Both the position numbers and the translations under genes were made by a program. A DNA stretch of 64,000 nt from Henckelia pumila (Eukaryota > Streptophyta > Magnoliopsida > Lamiales > Gesneriaceae), in contig NC_133122.1 in NCBI RefSeq assembly GCF_033568475.1, positions 137,709,402 to 137,773,401 on the forward strand. The letters are read 5' to 3'. Below are positions 58,062-64,000 of the stretch, piece after piece (position 1 is the first letter of the stretch; the number at the start of each line of letters is the position of its first letter). The notes under the pieces are model-generated. The model saw only the letters and a program-made list of their open reading frames with translations, did not search any database and was not told where the DNA came from.

Positions 58062-59193
58062 TGTAACACCCGGTATTTTTAAATACGTAAATCCGCATGC
58101 ATAATTAGGATATTTAATTATTTAAATTTTAGATTTATGGGTTAAATAATTATGTGAATTATTTGTGCATGATTTAATTTATTTTTAAGCATTTAACCCA
58201 TAATTAGTGATTTTTATGATTTTTAGTATTTTAATTATTTTATCGCGTAGACGGGACCGTGGACAGACGAGATGACAACTTTCTAGCCAATTAATTTCAT
58301 GAGCCTTTTTAGAGCCCTAAAATATTATTTTGAGTTTTATTATCTCAAAATTTTTAGTATTTAATTTTATATAATTTTAGGAGTCCATTTTTATTCAAAA
58401 TAAGCCAAAATATTGACTTTTCAGTATTTTTAAAATTTCCTAAATTTATAATTTCGGGATTTTGTTTATGATTAACTTAAATTATCAGATTTTAGTTTTT
58501 TTTTAGAGTTTTAAAATTTTAGGTTTTATATTTAAAACTTTTAATTATCCTAAAACCTATTTTAATTAAAAATAAAAACTTTAACCTAATCTACCCCAAA
58601 CCCTTAACCGATCCTTCACCCTAGTAGCCGCCTCCCTCCCTTCTCCATCATCTTCTTCATCGAGCAGCCCTAAGGAAGAACACCATAGCCACGTTTTTGA
58701 AGGTCCAAAGCAAGTCGTCGTCGTCCCGTCGTCCCGGAATCGTCTCACGCCCGTTTTTCTCTTCATTTTCGGTGAAAGACATGAATTTCTTCCAATCTTT
58801 TTGCACCTATCAGATATTATATTGTGTGGATTGTGTATGCATCAAAACCTTCAATCTTTTTTAGAAAATGGTTCGAGTGTTCGGATTTTTCCAAGGTTAC
58901 TTGTTTTTCATGGTTCATGTTCAAGTTTTTAGGCCATGGGTGCGTTCTATCTGCTGGCTAGGGTCCCTAGGGTGTCCTAGGTGTGACTGGCTCGAGTGGC
59001 TCGAATGGCTCGAGCCAAACGAGCCAGGAAACCATCTAGAGTCGATCGGGTCCCAAGGAGTTGCAGTCTAGGGTTTCGGGGTTAAAGGCTTCGGGTTCGA
59101 CGAGCAGGCTGCATGGGGGCTGGGGCTGGGTCAGGTCAGGTCCGCCCAGACGTGGGCTACGTCTGGGCGGCGGCGCTCGGGCCAGGGGCGGCC
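58062..59193. repeat. Partial LTR of another element
   Basis: Begins TGTAACACCCGG inside the Athila/Tat-like integrase and continues as AT-rich then GC-rich LTR-like sequence until it is cut by the gypsy LTR at 59194. The TGTAACACCC start is typical of plant gypsy LTRs. Orientation cannot be told because no primer-binding site or polypurine tract is visible. No gene is seen. Confidence 0.65.
59142..59170. repeat. Perfect 12 bp hairpin
   Basis: CCGCCCAGACGT and its exact complement flank five bases (GGGCT). It is a strong GC-rich stem within the partial LTR. Confidence 0.9.
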
Positions 59194-60181
59194 TGTAGTG
59201 GCCCTTACCCGGATCACCTACTAAACAGAACTTATGCATGCAATTAACTTAATTAAACAGATATCAGAATAAAACTGCGGAAACCAAAACATAATACAAT
59301 CCCAAGTAAAGGAATCTGTAATTATCCAATAATATACAACCAAATCGAATAGCTGTATAGACCCAAACAACAGTAATAAAATCTAAGCGAAGCTCCAGCC
59401 GGCCAACCGCTAACTAGCCCCTCTTGGATCCACCCTCCTCTCCAATCGCAAACCTGCCCCATGGAATAGGGTGTACAGAAAATACAGAGTACGAGACGTG
59501 AGCATAAAAATGCTCAGTGCGAGAGTATGAGTATACATGCATGCAAAGTGAACTCCCTATAGACTCGAGGTCAAGGATCAGATAACAGAGACAGACCGGG
59601 CCCTGGTATGTAGCACGCTGTGCCGTCGCTTCAGGAGGTGGCTCCCATACCGAGATAACCGTGGATACGCCGGACCCAAATCGATGGAAGTCCAATCCAC
59701 TAACAAGATAGGGTACAACCCTACTAACAGACATCTCGAAGGAGATACAGCAAGATGCAAATGAATGCAGCATAATATCATGACATATAAATCGTGCAGT
59801 CACATAATACATGCATACTCAGTCAGGATATCTCGAACAGTACTTTCGTACCTCAAAACAGTGAAAGCTCTACCAACTCTAGGTCCACGCCTATAGTCTG
59901 CTCTACACTGCCAAATGATACTACTATCATTAAAGTGCTCTAAAAGCCTTAACTAAGCTATTGCATACTCCTAAATATTTATAGGAAGCAAAAGCTATAC
60001 CTTCGTCCGTCGTTAGCCCTTTGATGTCGATGCCCCCAGAACTAGGGCACAACTCCGCTACGACTACCGAACGCCTCTCCGACCTCCGGACCAAGCCTAA
60101 GAAGACTAGAACAGCTTCCAAAAGGACTAGAAAGGAAAGGAGAACTCGGAATTGGCAAATGAAAGTGAAGTCTCGGCCTTC

Positions 60182-60189
60182 TATTTATA
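60182..60189 (-). promoter_or_regulatory. TATA box of the intact gypsy LTR
   Basis: TATAAATA on the minus strand, about 340 bp from the LTR start and only six bases from the nearest box of the array. Confidence 0.65.
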
Positions 60190-60195
60190 GACAAC

Positions 60196-60465
60196 GATCG
60201 GAACTTCCGATCCTTGATCGGAACGTCCGAACCTCGATCGGAACGTCCGATCCTGCCATCGGAGCTTTCGAAGATCCTGATCTGCCACGTGTCAAAATAT
60301 CACTTGATGACTCCGGATAGGGGTGATCGGAGCTTCCGATCCAACCACACGTCATGCCTGACGTAATATCGATCGGAGCTTCCGATCCTGTTCGGAGCTT
60401 CCGATCCTGTTCGGAGCTTTCGATCCCGATCGGAGCTTCCGAACTCACCTTCGGAGCTTTCGAAC
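60196..60465 (-). promoter_or_regulatory. Array of ten TCGGA-palindrome boxes
   Basis: Ten copies or partial copies of GATCGGA(A/G)C(T/G)TCCGATC over about 270 bp, upstream of the TATA box. It corresponds in place, number and core to the array in the nest-level-2 LTR, but spacing and middle bases differ, so the boxes have been rearranged between the two elements. Confidence 0.85.
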
Positions 60466-60525
60466 TCTACCCAAGTAATTATGATTAATTCTTTTAATTA
60501 CTCAATTAGGGTACGGGCTACTACA

Positions 60526-60541
60526 TTCTCCCCCACTTAAG
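60526..60541 (-). other. Polypurine tract of the intact gypsy
   Basis: On the minus strand CTTAAGTGGGGGAGAA directly precedes the LTR start. Confidence 0.88.
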
Positions 60542-60662
60542 ATATTTCGTCCTCGAAATCAGATCTTAAGTACCGAACGCAAATACAGAAATCAGAAACA
60601 TTCTTTTATTCAAAATCAAACGTTTACAGAGTTTGCAACTGAATACAACTTAAAGAATGAAA

Positions 60663-63600
60663 TCAATACAACTCAGGATGGTCTTTACGCATCCTGTCCT
60701 TAAGCTCCCAAGTAGCTTCCTCAGTGCCTCGGCGCTGCCACTGAACTAAAACCAAAGGAATGACTTTGTTCCGTAAAACCTTATCCTTATAATCCAGGAT
60801 ACGAAGAGGTTTCTCAACATAAGTCAAATCCTTGTCTACCTGAACCTCAGATCGCTGCAGAATATGAGATTCATCTGCCACATACCGTCGCAACAGAGAT
60901 ACGTGGAACACGTCGTGAATGCTGGATAGATGCGGTGGCAATGCTAGTCGATAAGCCAAATCGCCAATACTCTCCAAGATCTCAAACGGACCGATAAATC
61001 TGGGAGACAACTTGCCCTTAAGGCCAAATCTGAGAATCTTGCGGAAAGGTGACACTCTCAGAAACACTTTCTCCCCGACCTCGAACTGCAAGGGCCTACG
61101 CTTGATATTAGCATAGCTGGCCTGACGATCCTGTGCAGTCTTAATCCGTTTCTTGATCTGATCAACAATGTCTATCGTCTGCTGGATAAACTCCGGTCCT
61201 TCAGCCTGTCTCTCCCCCACTTCTTCCCAGAAGAGTGGAGTACGACAACGTCGCCCATACAACGCCTCAAAAGGTGCCATCCCAATACTAGTATGATAGC
61301 TGTTGTTGTAAGCGAACTCGATCAACGGCAAATGATCCTGCCAGGCTGAACCAAAATCCATGACGCACGCTCTAAGCATATCTTTTAACGTACGGATAGT
61401 GCGCTCTGACTGACCATCAGTCTCCGGATGATAGGCTGTAATCAAACTGAGAGTAGTACCCATCGCACGCTGAACACTCCCCCAGAATCTAGAAGTAAAC
61501 CTGGGGTCCCGATCACTGACAATGCTCACAGGCACTCCATGAAGTCGGACGATCTCCTGAATGTACATCTGTGCCATGCGATCCACAGAGTACTCTCGGC
61601 TATAGGCAATGAAATGCGCTGACTTGGTGAGTCGGTCCACCACAACCCAGATAGCATCACAGTTCCTCGGGGATACCGGCAAATGGGTCACAAAGTCCAT
61701 AGTGATAAACTCCCATTTCCATTCAGGAATAGGCAGACTGTGAAGCAATCCTCCAGGTCGTCGGTGCTCTGCCTTGACCTGTTGACACACCAAACATCTC
61801 GAAACAAACTGATAAACACTGCGTTTCATTCCCTTCCACCAGAAACGAGTACGTAGATCCTTGTACATCTTGTTGCTCCCAGGATGAATACTCAACTTAG
61901 TGCGATGTGCCTGAGATAAAATCTCCTCTCGCAACTCTTCATCCTGTGGAATCACAAGCCTACCAGACAAACACAAAAAGCCATCTGACTGATAATGAAA
62001 TCCAGACGAGCTACCCTCGTTAGCTAGACGAGCTAAACGCTGGGTCTTCGAATCAGACATCTGAGTATCTCGGATCCGCGAATACAAGGCTGGCTCAGAT
62101 AATATCGCAAACATCTGGATACTCTGCATACCTTTCTTATGCTTGAAGGTAAAACCTGAAGTACAACAGTCACTGATCGCACTAGACATCGAACAAGTCT
62201 GAAGTGCGGATAGTCGCACCTTGCGACTCAAAGCATCAGCGGTGAGATTAGCAGCTCCCGGATGGTACTTAATCTCGCAATCATAGTCCTTAAGCAAGTC
62301 CATCCAACGTCTCTGTCTCATGTTCAATTCTGCCTGAGTGAACAAATACTTGAGACTCTTATGGTCGGTGAAGATCTCAAATTTCTCGCCATACAGATAA
62401 TGACGCCAGATCTTCAAAGCGAACACAATGGCTGCTAACTCCAAATCATGGACTGGGTAGTTGTCCTCGTGAAGCTTCAGCTGTCTAGAAGCGTATGCGA
62501 TCACATGCCCATTCTGAGTCAGGACACAACCTAACCCCTGAAGAGAAGCATCCGTGTAAACTACATACCCTCCAGATCCTGACGGTAATGCCAACACCGG
62601 CGCAGAAGTCAACCGCCGTCGAAGCTCACGGAAATTCTCCTCACACTCGGAGGACCACTCAAAATCCACACCCTTGCGGGTAAGATGCGTCAACGGTCGA
62701 GCTAACTGAGAGAAGTTCAGAATGAAGCGACGATAATACCCTGCTAGACCCAGAAAACTACGTATCTCAGCAACTGTCGTCGGACGCGACCAATTAAGTA
62801 CCGCTTCAATCTTGCTTGGATCAACAGAAATCCCCTCCCTGGATATGATATGGCCAAGAAAAACCACTCTATCCATCCAGAACTCACACTTGCTCAGCTT
62901 GGCGTACAATTGCTCATCTCGAAGAGTCTGCAGTACTAACCGCAAGTGAGAAACATGCTCTTCCGTATTATGCGAATAAACCAGGATGTCGTCAATGAAG
63001 ACCACGACAAACTTGTCCAAATACTCCCTGAAGACACGGTTCATCAGATCCATGAATATAGCCGGCGCATTAGTCAAACCAAATGGCATCACTAGGAACT
63101 CGTAATGCCCATAGCGAGTACGGAATGCAGTCTTGGCTACGTCCTGATCACGGACTCTCAACTGATGATACCCAGATCTCAAGTCGATCTTGGAGTAAAT
63201 TGATGTGCCCTGCAGCTGGTCAAACAAGTCATCAACACGAGGCAACGGATACTTGTTCTTCACAGTCACTCGATTTAGCTGCCGATAGTCAATGCACAGC
63301 CGCATCGACCCATCCTTCTTCTTCACGAAGAGAACAGGAGCTCCCCAAGGAGATACACTAGGACGAATGTACCCCTTGTCCAAAAGATCCTGTAGCTGAT
63401 TCTTTAACTCACGCATATCTGACGGAGCCAGACGATACGGTGCTCTAGAAATAGGCGAAGTACCCGGCATCAACTCTATGCCAAACTCGACTTCCCTAGC
63501 AGGAGGAAAACCCGGAATCTCATCAGGAAACACATCTGGAAATTCATCCACAATAGGAATGCTCTCTATCCCAATACTCTCAGCGGACAAATCAACTGCA

Positions 63601-64000
63601 TAGATAAGGTAGCCTTCCCCGCCAGACTCTAGAGCTCGACAGGCTCTCAAAGCTGATACCAAAGGCATCGGGGGTCGCGCTCCCTCACCATAGAAAAACC
63701 AACTCTCACTCCCTTCCGGATGAAAGCGTGCTAATCTCTGATAGCAGTCCACTGAAGCTCGATAGATAGTCAGCACATCTATTCCCAGAATGAAATCAAA
63801 GTCGTCCATCGCCAGGACCATGAGATTTGCCAACAGAACGTTCCCTTCGAACGCTAAAGGGCAACCCATCACTAGACGCTTAGCCAAAGCAGATTGGCCC
63901 GTCGGAGTAGAAACAGACATCACTACGTCTAGTGCAATGCATGGTAACTTATGCCTCTTAACAAAACGTGCAGAAATGAAGGAATGAGATGCACCAGTGT
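60663..64000 (-). CDS. Gypsy chromovirus Pol: protease end, RT, RNase H, integrase, chromodomain (partial)
   Basis: A single frame open from the right edge, with more than 1100 residues in view and no stop until 60663. At the edge it shows the end of the protease active site (TGASHSFIS), so the real start is outside; the GTG/ATG near 63923 is only internal. Counting from 63923: RT about 170-350 ([35 protein letters not shown] with catalytic DD at 311-312), RNase H about 450-570 (YTDAS 456, FTDHKS 518, TADALSRK), integrase zinc region 673-713 ([11 protein letters not shown] ... CLVC), integrase core with D743, D804 (SDRDPRF) and E840 (GQSERT), and a chromodomain-like end about 1035-1086 ([14 protein letters not shown]). 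All catalytic motifs are present. The chromodomain probably guides integration to heterochromatin. Confidence 0.96.
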   Translation of the reverse strand, partial: TGASHSFISARFVKRHKLPCIALDVVMSVSTPTGQSALAKRLVMGCPLAFEGNVLLANLMVLAMDDFDFILGIDVLTIYRASVDCYQRLARFHPEGSESWFFYGEGARPPMPLVSALRACRALESGGEGYLIYAVDLSAESIGIESIPIVDEFPDVFPDEIPGFPPAREVEFGIELMPGTSPISRAPYRLAPSDMRELKNQLQDLLDKGYIRPSVSPWGAPVLFVKKKDGSMRLCIDYRQLNRVTVKNKYPLPRVDDLFDQLQGTSIYSKIDLRSGYHQLRVRDQDVAKTAFRTRYGHYEFLVMPFGLTNAPAIFMDLMNRVFREYLDKFVVVFIDDILVYSHNTEEHVSHLRLVLQTLRDEQLYAKLSKCEFWMDRVVFLGHIISREGISVDPSKIEAVLNWSRPTTVAEIRSFLGLAGYYRRFILNFSQLARPLTHLTRKGVDFEWSSECEENFRELRRRLTSAPVLALPSGSGGYVVYTDASLQGLGCVLTQNGHVIAYASRQLKLHEDNYPVHDLELAAIVFALKIWRHYLYGEKFEIFTDHKSLKYLFTQAELNMRQRRWMDLLKDYDCEIKYHPGAANLTADALSRKVRLSALQTCSMSSAISDCCTSGFTFKHKKGMQSIQMFAILSEPALYSRIRDTQMSDSKTQRLARLANEGSSSGFHYQSDGFLCLSGRLVIPQDEELREEILSQAHRTKLSIHPGSNKMYKDLRTRFWWKGMKRSVYQFVSRCLVCQQVKAEHRRPGGLLHSLPIPEWKWEFITMDFVTHLPVSPRNCDAIWVVVDRLTKSAHFIAYSREYSVDRMAQMYIQEIVRLHGVPVSIVSDRDPRFTSRFWGSVQRAMGTTLSLITAYHPETDGQSERTIRTLKDMLRACVMDFGSAWQDHLPLIEFAYNNSYHTSIGMAPFEALYGRRCRTPLFWEEVGERQAEGPEFIQQTIDIVDQIKKRIKTAQDRQASYANIKRRPLQFEVGEKVFLRVSPFRKILRFGLKGKLSPRFIGPFEILESIGDLAYRLALPPHLSSIHDVFHVSLLRRYVADESHILQRSEVQVDKDLTYVEKPLRILDYKDKVLRNKVIPLVLVQWQRRGTEEATWELKDRMRKDHPELY

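Larger units (their letters stand above)
59194..60525 (-). repeat. 3' LTR of the intact gypsy chromovirus
   Basis: 1332 bp, TGTAGTGGCCC to GGGCTACTACA on the plus strand. In element sense it starts TGTAGTAGCCC, like the nest-level-2 LTR. It carries ten boxes (60196-60465) immediately followed, in element sense, by TATAAATA at 60182-60189. Small ORFs inside are not supported. Confidence 0.93.
59194..64000 (-). mobile_element. Gypsy chromovirus, 3' half, apparently intact
   Basis: A minus-strand element running off the right edge: 3' LTR (59194-60525), polypurine tract and an undamaged pol. It is inserted in the partial LTR at 58062-59193. The left flank bases are CGGCC; the matching duplication would be outside. 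Protein sequence and LTR box arrays show it is close kin of the nest-level-2 gypsy. Confidence 0.93.

Noticed and set aside
1..64000. tRNA, rRNA or other structured RNA genes
   Set aside because: No tRNA A/B-box pair or conserved rRNA segment was recognised by eye; initiator-Met complementarity is confined to primer-binding sites. A tRNA-scanning program would settle it.

Overview
This is a stretch of plant nuclear DNA, almost certainly from a dicot-like flowering plant, made nearly entirely of LTR retrotransposons. The evidence is: several Ty1/copia and Ty3/gypsy polyproteins typical of plants, primer-binding sites complementary to initiator-Met tRNA, chromodomain (Tekay/Del-like) integrase ends, an Athila/Tat-like element, and AT-rich intergenic DNA. 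No bacterial features and no confidently identifiable host gene are present. The species cannot be named from the sequence alone.

Layout. 1-2811: 3' end of a copia element (RT/RNase H end, polypurine tract, about 1.85 kb 3' LTR), which landed in the integrase region of an older minus-strand gypsy relic (pol 2812-5021). 5022-12954: a non-autonomous, non-coding LTR retrotransposon on the minus strand arranged LTR-internal-LTR-internal-LTR. 12955-15057: primer-binding site and 2 kb 5' LTR of a gypsy element, quite possibly the one whose pol lies at 2812-5021. 15058-24848: older intergenic DNA holding six or seven copies of an approximately 0.9 kb gene-like unit (one inverted), a 497 bp fold-back element and exon-like islands.

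24849-46558 is a three-level nest. A copia element (LTRs 409 bp, target duplication AATCA) is split by a plus-strand gypsy chromovirus (28537-45396, duplication AGGAG), which is itself split by a minus-strand gypsy chromovirus (32762-41993, duplication CTAAC). LTR-LTR divergence, counted by eye, falls from outside to inside (about 3.7, 2.2 and 1.4 percent), as the nesting order predicts.

46559-49894: intergenic DNA with a LINE reverse-transcriptase relic. 49895-52095: 5' LTR, gag, protease and the start of integrase of a second copia element, cut off by a minus-strand Athila/Tat-like gypsy element (52096-58061; LTR, plant-transposon-protein ORF, integrase end). That element is interrupted by an LTR at 58062, which is in turn interrupted at 59194 by a minus-strand gypsy chromovirus whose pol is open to the right edge of the window and has no visible damage.

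How the parts relate: the coding segments are retrotransposon proteins (Gag, protease, reverse transcriptase, RNase H, integrase, chromodomain), not host pathway genes. Almost all nonsense codons in the dead copies can be explained by C-to-T change, the signature expected of methylated, silenced DNA. The most unusual shared feature is that LTRs of four different gypsy families carry arrays of short palindromic or GC-rich boxes, in two families directly upstream of a TATA box.
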